From: Euryarchaeota archaeon UBA287
GTDB lineage: Archaea; Thermoplasmatota; UBA186; UBA287
Direction of reading: 5' to 3'
Assembly (NCBI GenBank): GCA_002495235.1
Contig: DAEG01000007.1
Location: forward strand, 3,203 to 9,664
DNA: 6,462 nucleotides
This document shows, in pieces, positions 1 through 5,680 of this stretch. The first letter of the stretch is position 1. Every line of letters begins with the position of its first letter. Position numbers and translations under genes: made by a program. The notes under the pieces are model-generated. The model was given only the letters and a program-made list of their open reading frames with translations, was not told the DNA's origin and made no database searches.

Positions 1-161
1 AGCCGCTCAAGGTCCCGACACAGACGATAAGAAGCTCCACCGAGGCTGCTGTGATGATCCTGCGCATAGACGATGTCGTCGCCGCAAAGACCTCACAGAT
101 GCCAGCCGGCGGCCCGCAGGGCGGGCCGGGCGGATACGGCGGACCCGGAATGGAGGAGTGA
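1..161 (+). CDS. Thermosome (group II chaperonin) subunit, C-terminal fragment
   Basis: This is the last 52 codons of an open frame that enters from the left edge; the reading frame starts at base 3 and ends at TGA 159-161. The segment reading PLKVPTQTIRSSTEAAVMIL, followed by RIDDVVAAK, matches the conserved end of the equatorial domain of archaeal thermosome (CCT/TCP-1-like) subunits, where a conserved 'T-E-A-A-x-M-I-L-R-I-D-D' block contributes to the ATP-binding equatorial domain. It is followed by a flexible Gly/Pro-rich tail ending GGPGMEE, typical of thermosome subunits, whose tails project into the folding cavity. The protein is a cytosolic ATP-driven folding machine, normally built as two stacked eight- or nine-membered rings. 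The paralogue type (alpha or beta) cannot be decided from this fragment. The gene converges on the DNA ligase gene with only 5 bp between stop codons. Confidence 0.93.
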   Translation, partial: PLKVPTQTIRSSTEAAVMILRIDDVVAAKTSQMPAGGPQGGPGGYGGPGMEE

Positions 162-196
162 TCCTCCTACCCCTCTACTTTTTTTAGCTGCTTTTT
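152..196 (+). terminator. Hairpin plus T-tracts downstream of thermosome gene
   Basis: A perfect 6-bp inverted repeat, GGAGGA (152-157) and TCCTCC (162-167), closes on the four-base loop GTGA, a GNRA-type loop when transcribed. Eleven bases later there is a run of seven T (179-185) and then five T (192-196) on the + strand. Archaeal RNA polymerase terminates at U-tracts, so this is a plausible terminator for the chaperonin transcript. The thermosome TGA lies inside the loop and stem edge, and the ligase TAG (167-169, - strand) overlaps the downstream arm. The T-tracts fall inside the last codons of the ligase gene. Termination itself is inferred, not seen. Confidence 0.55.
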
Positions 197-1906
197 GTAT
201 ATCTCTATTATCTCGCTGGTGGTCGTGGCCTCCTCGGCGCTCTTGTCTTCTCTCCAGTTGCCCGTGAATCTCGGAAATCTTATCGCCAGACCGGAGCCCT
301 TTCTCACGAGGTCCTTGGCGCACGTGTGCACGGGGCTCAGGGTTATCTCCGCTCCCAGGATCTCCATGACGGTCCCGGGCTCGAACCAGTAGTCCGCCTC
401 TATCTCGCTTCTCACCCTCGCAGGCCTTTTGTCCGTCCGGTCGAACATCTCTCGCATTCCGGCCAGAGTCTTGTCATCGAACCCCGTGCCGACCTTGCAC
501 ACGGTCTCAAAGACGTCCTCATCCGGGTTGTAGCATGCGAGAAGCAGGGCACCGTACGTGCCCGCCCTCCTGCCCTGTCCGGCAAACCCACCGACGACGA
601 CGAGGTCCACGGTGTCTATCATCTCGCTCTTGTAGTCCCTCTTGTACTTTATCCAGCTCCAGCCCCTCGCTCCGGCCTTGTACTCGCTGTCGGGGGCCTT
701 CGCCATTACCCCCTCGCACCCGTCCTCTATGGCCTTCAGGAAGAAAGCCTCTATCTCATCCCTGTCACTGCTCCTCATCATGTGGCTGGACCTGATCTCC
801 GGCCCCGGTTTCAGTAGCTTCTCCAGTTTTTTCCTGCGCTCCGCCAGCGGTCTCCGTGTCATGTCCACCCCATCCGCGTACAGGCAGTCGAAGAGGAAGA
901 GGGAGGCCGGGTACTCTCTCGCGGTGGCCTCCACGTCGTACTTTCTGCCCCTCCTGTGGCTTATCGCCTGAAAGGGCAGCATCTCCCCCGTTTCGGGGTT
1001 CATGGCCACGCACTCGCCCTCCACTATGACCTCCTTTCTGAACGTACTCTTCAGGGCTTTGACGATGTCGGGGAACTGCTCCGTCAGGTTCTCGAGCCTT
1101 CTCGAGAACAGGGAGACCTCCTTTCCTACGTGCGCCTGCAGCCTTATCCCGTCGTATTTGTACTCCACCATGGGATCGCTTATGTGCCCGAGGATCTCCT
1201 CTATCGATCTTGCCCTCTCCGCGAGCATGGCCTTGACCGGGATGCCTACCTGTATCCTCATGTCCCTGAGGCCTTCCACGGACTTCTCGCAGAGCTCCTT
1301 TGCTATCGCGCCAAGGTCGCTGTAGACGTTGTACGCCCGCTCTATCTCCGCCCTGGCCTCCTTGGTGGCGAAGGCCTGCGCCAGGGCATCGAGTATGGTC
1401 ATGTCGGCTATGCCCAGCCTAAGTCTTCCGAGCAAGGTCCTTATCATGTACTTGTCCTCTTCCGGCTCTCCGTTCTGGAGCAGCTCGCAGACCGTCCTTA
1501 TCTTCACGTCCTGACTGTCCTTGCCCTGTGCCTTAGCTATCCTCACGAATCCGCCGTACACGCTCTCGACGGTTAGATCCTCCCTGAAAAAGCTGCTCTG
1601 CTTCTTGCTCTTCATGAGCTCTTCTGTGGCCTCCCCGATGTCCCCGGTGTCCCTTATCCGTTTCTCAACCTCCCCTTCAGAGAACCCGGAGGCCACGGAT
1701 ATCGCCTTTATGGCGAGCTTCTCCGCTATCCCCAGCTCTATGTTCACGAAGTCCGGGTAGATCTTTCCCTGAAGCAGATAAACGACCTTGTCTATGAGAG
1801 GGGGCGGGGTCTTTTTCAGGAGTTCCACCAGATGGGAGGTGATCTCAAGTCTCTTTGTCGTGTTCTCTATCTCTCTGTACGTTTCGACCAGTTCACCGAA
1901 ATGCAT
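167..1906 (-). CDS. lig: ATP-dependent DNA ligase
   Basis: The 579-residue protein is close to the usual length of archaeal replicative DNA ligases (about 550-610). It seals 3'-OH/5'-phosphate nicks, as in Okazaki fragment joining, via enzyme-adenylate and DNA-adenylate intermediates. Residues 1 to about 220 form the helical N-terminal DNA-binding domain. The nucleotidyltransferase domain carries motif I, KYDGIR, with the adenylated Lys at 250 and Arg 255. It also has motif III-like SLFSRRLENLT (265-275), motif IV EGVMAK (398-403) and motif V SWIKYKRDY (417-425). An OB-fold domain follows, with AIRFPRF (541-547) near motif VI. The start MHFGELVETYREIENTTKRL matches the family N-terminus, and a putative TATA box sits about 25 bp upstream, so the transcript is probably leaderless. 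The gene converges on the thermosome gene and diverges from the GTPase operon. All catalytic motifs look intact. The last lysines use AAA although AAG is preferred elsewhere, coinciding with the opposite-strand T-tract. Confidence 0.96.
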   Translation of the reverse strand: MHFGELVETYREIENTTKRLEITSHLVELLKKTPPPLIDKVVYLLQGKIYPDFVNIELGIAEKLAIKAISVASGFSEGEVEKRIRDTGDIGEATEELMKSKKQSSFFREDLTVESVYGGFVRIAKAQGKDSQDVKIRTVCELLQNGEPEEDKYMIRTLLGRLRLGIADMTILDALAQAFATKEARAEIERAYNVYSDLGAIAKELCEKSVEGLRDMRIQVGIPVKAMLAERARSIEEILGHISDPMVEYKYDGIRLQAHVGKEVSLFSRRLENLTEQFPDIVKALKSTFRKEVIVEGECVAMNPETGEMLPFQAISHRRGRKYDVEATAREYPASLFLFDCLYADGVDMTRRPLAERRKKLEKLLKPGPEIRSSHMMRSSDRDEIEAFFLKAIEDGCEGVMAKAPDSEYKAGARGWSWIKYKRDYKSEMIDTVDLVVVGGFAGQGRRAGTYGALLLACYNPDEDVFETVCKVGTGFDDKTLAGMREMFDRTDKRPARVRSEIEADYWFEPGTVMEILGAEITLSPVHTCAKDLVRKGSGLAIRFPRFTGNWREDKSAEEATTTSEIIEIYKKQLKKVEG

Positions 1907-1927
1907 GGTCGTGTATCTGGAAGCTCG

Positions 1928-1935
1928 TTAATAAT
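1928..1935 (-). promoter_or_regulatory. Putative TATA box for DNA ligase gene
   Basis: On the - strand this AT-only octamer reads ATTATTAA within an otherwise GC-rich region. Its centre lies about 25 bp from the A of the ligase ATG (1906), the normal archaeal distance from TATA box to transcription start. This predicts a leaderless mRNA, and no Shine-Dalgarno sequence is apparent before the ATG. The call rests on composition and spacing only. Confidence 0.55.
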
Positions 1936-1967
1936 CTTGCTGTTCCCCTCGCACGGCCGGGCATGGC

Positions 1968-1980
1968 AAAAAATATATGA
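1968..1980 (+). promoter_or_regulatory. Putative TATA box for GTPase operon
   Basis: The A/T block AAAAAATATATGA stands out in GC-rich DNA. A start of transcription about 25-27 bp downstream would fall near 2000-2004, just before the ATG at 2008. This argues against the in-frame upstream ATG at 1981, which would lie within the promoter, and for the start at 2008 with a leader of only a few bases. The purine-rich GAGAGG directly abuts the ATG, too close to act as a normal ribosome-binding site. Confidence 0.6.
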
Positions 1981-2007
1981 ATGGTAACACATGCACACTC
2001 CGAGAGG

Positions 2008-2646
2008 ATGGGAATCATAGACATATTCAGGAGAGGAAGGCTTGCGAAGTGGCTCAAAAGGATATTCGGCAAGAGTCATGCCCGGATAGGCATATACGGG
2101 CCTCCGAACTCCGGCAAGACTACTCTGGCCAACAGGCTGACAAAGGACTGGACCGGAGATGAGCTGGGGACGGTGTCAAACATACCGCACGAGACCCGGA
2201 GGGTGAACAAGAAGGAGAACCTCGTGATAAACAACGGGAAGGGCAGTCTTGAGATAGACATAGTCGACACGCCGGGCATAGCCACCAAGGTGGATTACAG
2301 GGAGTTCGTCGAGTTCGGGCTCGGCGAGGACGAGGCGAGGGTCAGGGCCAAGGAGGCCACAGAGGGCGTCATCGAGGCCATAAGGTGGCTTGATGACATA
2401 GACGGCGTTCTTCTCGTTCTTGACGCCTGCGAGGATCCCTACACGCAGGTGAACATAACCATACTGGGCAACCTCGAGGCGAGGAGCATACCCGTGCTGG
2501 TCGTGGCGAACAAGATAGACCTGCCGCAGAGCTCTCCCAACGCGATAATCAACGCCTTTCCGCAGCACAGGGTTGTCCAGATAAGCGCTCTGGACGGTAA
2601 GAACATGGACACGCTGTATGAGGGCATGTTCGCGTGTTTTGGTTGA
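2008..2646 (+). CDS. Era-like archaeal GTP-binding protein
   Basis: A 212-residue P-loop GTPase of the TRAFAC/Era-like type. The G1 motif is GPPNSGKTT (31-39), G3 is DTPG (87-90), G4 is NKID (168-171), and SAL (193-195) fits G5. The G2 threonine is probably in the stretch TVSNIPHETRRV (55-66). The N-terminus is a short basic amphipathic segment (RRGRLAKWLKRIFGK, 8-22) that could contact RNA or a membrane. No KH domain or other C-terminal extension follows, unlike bacterial Era, so RNA recognition would have to come from partners. An in-frame ATG at 1981 exists, but I chose 2008 because the TATA-like block 1968-1980 lies over the upstream start and because MGIIDIFRRG resembles the family N-terminus. 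It is the first gene of a four-gene operon. In archaea this family is often found beside DUF2073 and Zn-ribbon proteins, as here. The biological role is not established; a ribosome- or RNA-linked function is inference. Confidence 0.9.
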   Translation: MGIIDIFRRGRLAKWLKRIFGKSHARIGIYGPPNSGKTTLANRLTKDWTGDELGTVSNIPHETRRVNKKENLVINNGKGSLEIDIVDTPGIATKVDYREFVEFGLGEDEARVRAKEATEGVIEAIRWLDDIDGVLLVLDACEDPYTQVNITILGNLEARSIPVLVVANKIDLPQSSPNAIINAFPQHRVVQISALDGKNMDTLYEGMFACFG

Positions 2647-2654
2647 GGTGAAAG

Positions 2655-3017
2655 ATGGACGGCGTAAGTATCGATCTGATATCCGAAGAGATGCTGGGCA
2701 GGATGGGGAGCTACGAGAAGGTGAGGTTCATCCTCGATAACGTCAAGAACGGGAAGATCCTCGTTCTGGAGCGGGGGCTCGATCCCGTGGAGGAGGCGGA
2801 GCTCATCGAGACGACCATGAACGAGATAGACCACGACAGGTTCATAGGCATAGAGATGGAGGGCTATGAGAGCAGGGGCACCATGTGGGAGAGGATAATG
2901 CGCAGGAAGAGGACGCGGATGGAGGTCATAGGCCCCGCGGACATGCTGCGCACGGTGTACAAGGACGGCAATGTCATAAGGGCTCTCGTCCTCACCAAGG
3001 GGAAGGTGCTTGACTGA
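2655..3017 (+). CDS. DUF2073 family archaeal protein
   Basis: A 120-residue cytosolic protein with no signal peptide or membrane segment. The segments MDGVSIDLISEEML, YEKVRFILDNVKNGKILVLE and GLDPVEEAELIETTMNEID match what I recall of the archaeal DUF2073 family, a small alpha/beta protein of unknown function. Length is typical for a complete member. It starts 8 bp after the GTPase stop codon, with a clear Shine-Dalgarno GAGGTGA (2645-2651) that overlaps that stop, so the two are probably translated from one mRNA. Its stop overlaps the next start in TGATG (3015-3019). Repeated pairing with the Era-like GTPase suggests it is a partner or effector of that GTPase, but no catalytic motif is visible and I assign no reaction. 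Confidence 0.85.
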   Translation: MDGVSIDLISEEMLGRMGSYEKVRFILDNVKNGKILVLERGLDPVEEAELIETTMNEIDHDRFIGIEMEGYESRGTMWERIMRRKRTRMEVIGPADMLRTVYKDGNVIRALVLTKGKVLD

Positions 3018-3400
3018 TGCACCAGTGCCTCAAGTGCGGAGCCGTGTACGAGGACATAAGGGAGCTTGAGAACGGCTGCAGGGTCTGCGGAGGCCGGAGG
3101 TTCTACTTCGCGGACGAGCCTCTGAGCGATGAGAAGCGGGGCGAGATAGGCCAGAAGAAGCCGTCCGGCATAGCCAGGATAATGGTGGATGAGGACAGGC
3201 TGGAGAAGTGGGTGAAGGCAGAGGTGGAGCCCGCTGAAGAGGAGCACAGAGGCATAATAGAGATAAAGGGAAAGGGGAGCTACGAGATAGACATAGAGGC
3301 ACTGCTTGAGGAGAGGCCGATAGTCGTGGAGAGGGACGGCAGCTATCTCATATACCTCCCGAGCCTTTTCGAGAAACTCAGGAGAGGTAAGGGGAGATGA
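3017..3400 (+). CDS. Zn-ribbon protein, DUF2072-like
   Basis: A 127-residue protein with an N-terminal zinc ribbon formed by Cys4-x2-Cys7 and Cys21-x2-Cys24 (MHQCLKCGAVY and GCRVCGGRRF). A charged linker follows (about 33-75), then a C-terminal piece, RGIIEIKGKGSYEIDIEALL (78-97) and ERDGSYLIYLPSLFEKL (105-121), likely a small beta-rich unit. This arrangement fits archaeal Zn-ribbon proteins of the DUF2072 type, usually encoded with the Era-like GTPase and DUF2073. The start ATG overlaps the upstream stop in TGATG, and GGAAGGTG (3001-3008) provides a Shine-Dalgarno 8 bp upstream. The ribbon resembles those that bind nucleic acid or stabilise protein contacts in RNA machinery, but the function is unknown. 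The basic C-terminus (LRRGKGR) ends in an ATGA overlap with the translin-like gene. Confidence 0.85.
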   Translation: MHQCLKCGAVYEDIRELENGCRVCGGRRFYFADEPLSDEKRGEIGQKKPSGIARIMVDEDRLEKWVKAEVEPAEEEHRGIIEIKGKGSYEIDIEALLEERPIVVERDGSYLIYLPSLFEKLRRGKGR

Positions 3401-3936
3401 GGCTTGACGAATTTTACGGGGTATTCCGGGAGTACGAGGACGAAAGGAAGAGGGCGGAGGAGCTCGCCGCCGGGATCAGCGCCATGGCAAAGGAGGCCAT
3501 AGAGAACAGAGAGGACGTCGAAGGACTTGACGGGCTTTTCGAGAGTGCCAGGGGCATGGTGAGAGAGCATCCGTTCCTCTCCCCGGTCTTCGAGGGGGCG
3601 TTCCAGTCCTGCTGTGAGGCGCGGCTCTTTCTGTCCTATCTGAGGGACGGGAGCATAGACCCGCCCGGGGACACAGACCCGCGCATATGCCTTGAGGCTC
3701 TCAGGCGCCTAGTCAGGGACCTGCGCAGGCATTTCCTGGTGAGGATGGACAGAGCGGACGTGGATGAAGCCCGGAAGGCCTTCGAGGCCATGGAGGACCT
3801 CCTCAAGGTCATAGAGAGAGTGGACGGGACCGCCGAGGATCTGGAGTCCATGGTCGAGAAGAGCCGGGAGGAGCTCTACGATTACAAGAGGAAGAGGGAG
3901 GATCTGGACCTGGATGACGTCTGGTTCAGAAGGTAG
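3397..3936 (+). CDS. Translin-family protein (putative single-strand nucleic-acid binding)
   Basis: A 179-residue, largely helical, soluble protein. The opening FREYEDERKRAEELAAGISAM resembles archaeal translins. The segment AFQSCCEARLFLSYL (68-82) aligns with the translin/TRAX helix 'QEYVEA'. LVRDLRRHFLVRMDRADVDEARKAFEAMEDL (105-135) aligns with the 'GELxR ... GD ... A ... M' region, and LESMVEKSREELYDYKRKRE (149-168) fits the last helix. Family members form ring- or ball-shaped octamers that bind single-stranded RNA or DNA, and TRAX is the nuclease subunit of eukaryotic C3PO. Compared with TRAX, the first Glu of the E-x-x-E pair is Ser71 here while Glu74 remains, so RNase activity may be altered or absent. 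The start is fixed by the ATGA overlap (3397-3400) and a GGAGAGG Shine-Dalgarno (3381-3387). It is the last gene of the operon. Family assignment was made by eye and is fairly secure; activity is not. Confidence 0.72.
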   Translation: MRLDEFYGVFREYEDERKRAEELAAGISAMAKEAIENREDVEGLDGLFESARGMVREHPFLSPVFEGAFQSCCEARLFLSYLRDGSIDPPGDTDPRICLEALRRLVRDLRRHFLVRMDRADVDEARKAFEAMEDLLKVIERVDGTAEDLESMVEKSREELYDYKRKREDLDLDDVWFRR

Positions 3937-3945
3937 TCAGGTGTG

Positions 3946-3960
3946 AGAAAATAATAAGAA
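3946..3960 (+). promoter_or_regulatory. Putative TATA box for membrane protein gene
   Basis: The 45-bp gap after the translin-like gene contains GAAAATAATAAGAA, an A/T block in GC-rich surroundings. The distance of about 26-30 bp to the GTG at 3982 fits a leaderless or nearly leaderless transcript. No T-tract terminator is visible in the gap, so read-through from the upstream operon is possible. A weak 4-bp inverted repeat (GGGA 3962-3965, TCCC 3973-3976) lies just downstream and may be chance. Confidence 0.5.
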
Positions 3961-3981
3961 CGGGAACGATAATCCCAACGT

Positions 3982-4671
3982 GTGCAGGGCATGCTGCCTT
4001 TTTATGTGACTATCGTCTCGACAGGCGGTGCGGCGCTCATAGCCATGTACGCATTCCTCAGGTTTTTCCTGAGCTACAGGGAGAGGCTGACGTCGTCTCT
4101 CTTCTACCTCTCGATGTTCTTTCTGCTCTTCTCAATAAACTACTCCGTCATGCTCTTGAGGGCCGTCTTCGGGATGGACATGCTGTTCTACGGCATATCG
4201 AATGTGTTCGGGCCGCTGGCGCTGACGTTCATAACTGCGTTTGCGGTATCGCTCGTGTGGCCCGGCAGAGACAGGCTGTCCTTCGCCTTTTCGCTGCCCA
4301 TGTTCGCCATCTTCCTTGTTGCCAGCTTCTGCGTTGAACCGGGGACAGTCCTGTTCTATGAGGGGGTCTCCGAGGTCGTCTATCCGCTCTATTTTGTCGT
4401 CATAACCCTGCTCACGATCTCTTCTCTGGGTTTCTTCGCGTCTGTGACCTTTTTCGCGTACGCCTTCAGGGTCAGGTGGAGCTCCCTCCGGAGGGGCGGT
4501 CTCATGATAGCTTCCGGCTTCCTGCTGCTCGCCGTGTTCACCTACCTGTTCGACTGGCCCGGTCTGTTCGGCTTCCTTCTCCCGCTGACAAGGGCGATGG
4601 GGGCCGTCAGCGTCTGTCTGATCTACCTCGGTGCGATGACGCTGCAGAGGGCGACGACGCCGTCCATATAG
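3982..4671 (+). CDS. Seven-helix integral membrane protein, function unknown
   Basis: I do not recognise a named family. The 229-residue protein is strongly hydrophobic, with about seven predicted membrane segments at roughly 7-28, 38-60, 66-92, 99-117, 132-162, 172-191 and 193-219. Short charged loops lie between them (SYRERL 31-36, RDRL 96-99, RVRWSSLRRG 163-172). No soluble domain precedes or follows the bundle. The layout resembles the seven-helix sensor modules fused to archaeal histidine kinases, but here the module stands alone, so a sensor, a transporter fragment or an orphan membrane protein are all possible. I used GTG 3982 as the start because the TATA-like block lies about 26-30 bp upstream; ATG 3991 (MLPFYV) is a good alternative that loses only three residues. 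It has its own putative promoter and converges on the AIR-synthase-like gene with 7 bp between stops. Confidence 0.8.
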   Translation: MQGMLPFYVTIVSTGGAALIAMYAFLRFFLSYRERLTSSLFYLSMFFLLFSINYSVMLLRAVFGMDMLFYGISNVFGPLALTFITAFAVSLVWPGRDRLSFAFSLPMFAIFLVASFCVEPGTVLFYEGVSEVVYPLYFVVITLLTISSLGFFASVTFFAYAFRVRWSSLRRGGLMIASGFLLLAVFTYLFDWPGLFGFLLPLTRAMGAVSVCLIYLGAMTLQRATTPSI

Positions 4672-4678
4672 ATGTCCA

Positions 4679-5629
4679 TTATAGCCTTATTATCTCGTCC
4701 CTTTCGAAGGGGTGAAGCGTCCTCCCCCCGCGTCTGACCTCTCTCTTACCGTCTCTGACGACCCTCCCGATATCGTAAACAGGGATCCCTCTCCTCTCCA
4801 GGTCCTCCCTGAGTCCCGCATCATTCGTCGTCATCACCAGAGTGCCGGAGGATATCAGTCCCATGGGGTCGAGGCCGAAGTGCATGCACAGCTCCTCCGT
4901 CTCCTTGCTCACGGGGATATCGCCGATGTCCATGCTGACGCCGGAGGCCATGCACATCTCGTAGAGGGCGTTCAGCAGCCCCCCCTCGGTCGCGTCGTGC
5001 ATCCCGTTCGCGCTCTTCCTAGCGATCCTCGCCTCACGGTACACCGAGAGCTTTTTCCTGTATGCCAGGGCCCGCCTGAGGAACGCCCTTCCGAAGACGC
5101 GCTCTATCTCCTCCCTTTTCTTCTCGGCGATTATGGCGGTGCCCTCTATGCCAGTGCCCTTGGTTATCAGGATCCTGTCGCCGTCCTTTGCGTTGAAAGA
5201 GCCCCTGAGCTCGTCCTTTCTGCAGAGGCCCGTCATGAAGCCGGAGATCAGGGGCCTGTTGACTATGGGATTCACCTCGGTGTGCCCTCCGCCGAAGCTG
5301 ACCCTGAACTCTCTGCACCCTCTGTGGATCTCTTCCATGATGGTCTCGAGCTCGCCCTCAGTGCAGTCCGGGGGTAGTATCATGGTGGCCATGAAGAACA
5401 GGGGCCTCGCGCCCATGGACACGACGTCGTTCACGTTCACGTTTATGCAGTAATATCCCGAGGACACGAAGGTCACGGGGTCGCACGTGGCTACGAGGTA
5501 TCTCCTGCCCATGTCGAACACGGAGCAGTCCACCCCTATCCCGGGGCCGATCACCATGTCCCTCCTGCCCCACGAGTACCGCTCTATGAGCCTCCCGAGC
5601 TCCCCGTACCCGATCTTGCCCTCCTTCAT
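4679..5629 (-). CDS. AIR synthase-family (HypE/PurM-like) protein
   Basis: A 316-residue protein with the two-domain layout of the PurM/HypE/ThiL/SelD superfamily, whose members use ATP to activate a carbonyl, thiocarboxamide or similar group. Visible signatures are GPGIGVDCSV (28-37), the Asp at CDP (49-51), NVNVNDVVSMGARPLFF (63-79), GGGHTEV (113-119), an ITKGTGIEGTAI segment opening the second domain (155-166), HDATEGGL (211-218) and SSGTLVMT (260-267). These resemble HypE most. HypE normally ends in a Pro-Arg-Ile-Cys tail whose Cys is carbamoylated and dehydrated to make the hydrogenase cyanide ligand. This protein ends FERDEIIRL with no terminal Cys, and no hydrogenase or hyp gene is nearby. 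It is therefore better called a HypE-like orphan of unknown substrate, as occurs in many archaea. The ATG at 5629 has a TATA-like element about 25 bp upstream and no clear ribosome-binding site, suggesting a leaderless mRNA. Confidence 0.88.
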   Translation of the reverse strand: MKEGKIGYGELGRLIERYSWGRRDMVIGPGIGVDCSVFDMGRRYLVATCDPVTFVSSGYYCINVNVNDVVSMGARPLFFMATMILPPDCTEGELETIMEEIHRGCREFRVSFGGGHTEVNPIVNRPLISGFMTGLCRKDELRGSFNAKDGDRILITKGTGIEGTAIIAEKKREEIERVFGRAFLRRALAYRKKLSVYREARIARKSANGMHDATEGGLLNALYEMCMASGVSMDIGDIPVSKETEELCMHFGLDPMGLISSGTLVMTTNDAGLREDLERRGIPVYDIGRVVRDGKREVRRGGRTLHPFERDEIIRL

Positions 5630-5650
5630 AGTCGCAATTGTTCTGCTCTC

Positions 5651-5662
5651 TTATCATTTTTG
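5651..5662 (-). promoter_or_regulatory. Putative TATA box for HypE-like gene
   Basis: On the - strand this block reads AAAAATGATAA. Its centre lies about 25-27 bp from the ATG at 5629, consistent with a leaderless transcript starting at or beside the start codon. It sits back to back with the TATA-like element of the sugar kinase gene in a 70-bp divergent intergenic region. Assignment is by composition and spacing only. Confidence 0.55.
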
Positions 5663-5670
5663 GTGGCAAC

Positions 5671-5680
5671 AGTTATATCC
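5671..5680 (+). promoter_or_regulatory. Putative TATA box for PfkB-family kinase gene
   Basis: The element AGTTATATCC has its TTATAT core at 5673-5678, centred about 25 bp before the A of ATG 5700. This is the standard archaeal promoter spacing for a leaderless mRNA and supports ATG 5700 as the start. No convincing Shine-Dalgarno precedes the ATG. Confidence 0.58.

Noticed and set aside
1091..1106. Two CTCGAG palindromes separated by four bases
   Set aside because: They fall in the conserved SRRLENL motif of the ligase and follow from codon choice, so an operator or recombination site is not needed to explain them.
956..1576. 206-codon open frame on the + strand inside the ligase gene
   Set aside because: It lies wholly antisense to a gene with intact ligase motifs, and its translation shows no recognisable domain. 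Long antisense frames are expected in GC-rich DNA.
1981..2007. Upstream in-frame ATG giving a GTPase nine residues longer
   Set aside because: The TATA-like block ends immediately before it, so transcription would start downstream of this codon, and the extra residues do not look like family sequence.
3962..3976. Short inverted repeat GGGA/TCCC before the membrane protein gene
   Set aside because: A four-base stem with a seven-base loop and no T-tract is too weak to call a terminator or operator.
4712..5377. 221-codon open frame on the + strand inside the HypE-like gene
   Set aside because: It is antisense to clear AIR-synthase-family motifs, and its His/Leu/Pro-rich translation looks like a frame shadow.
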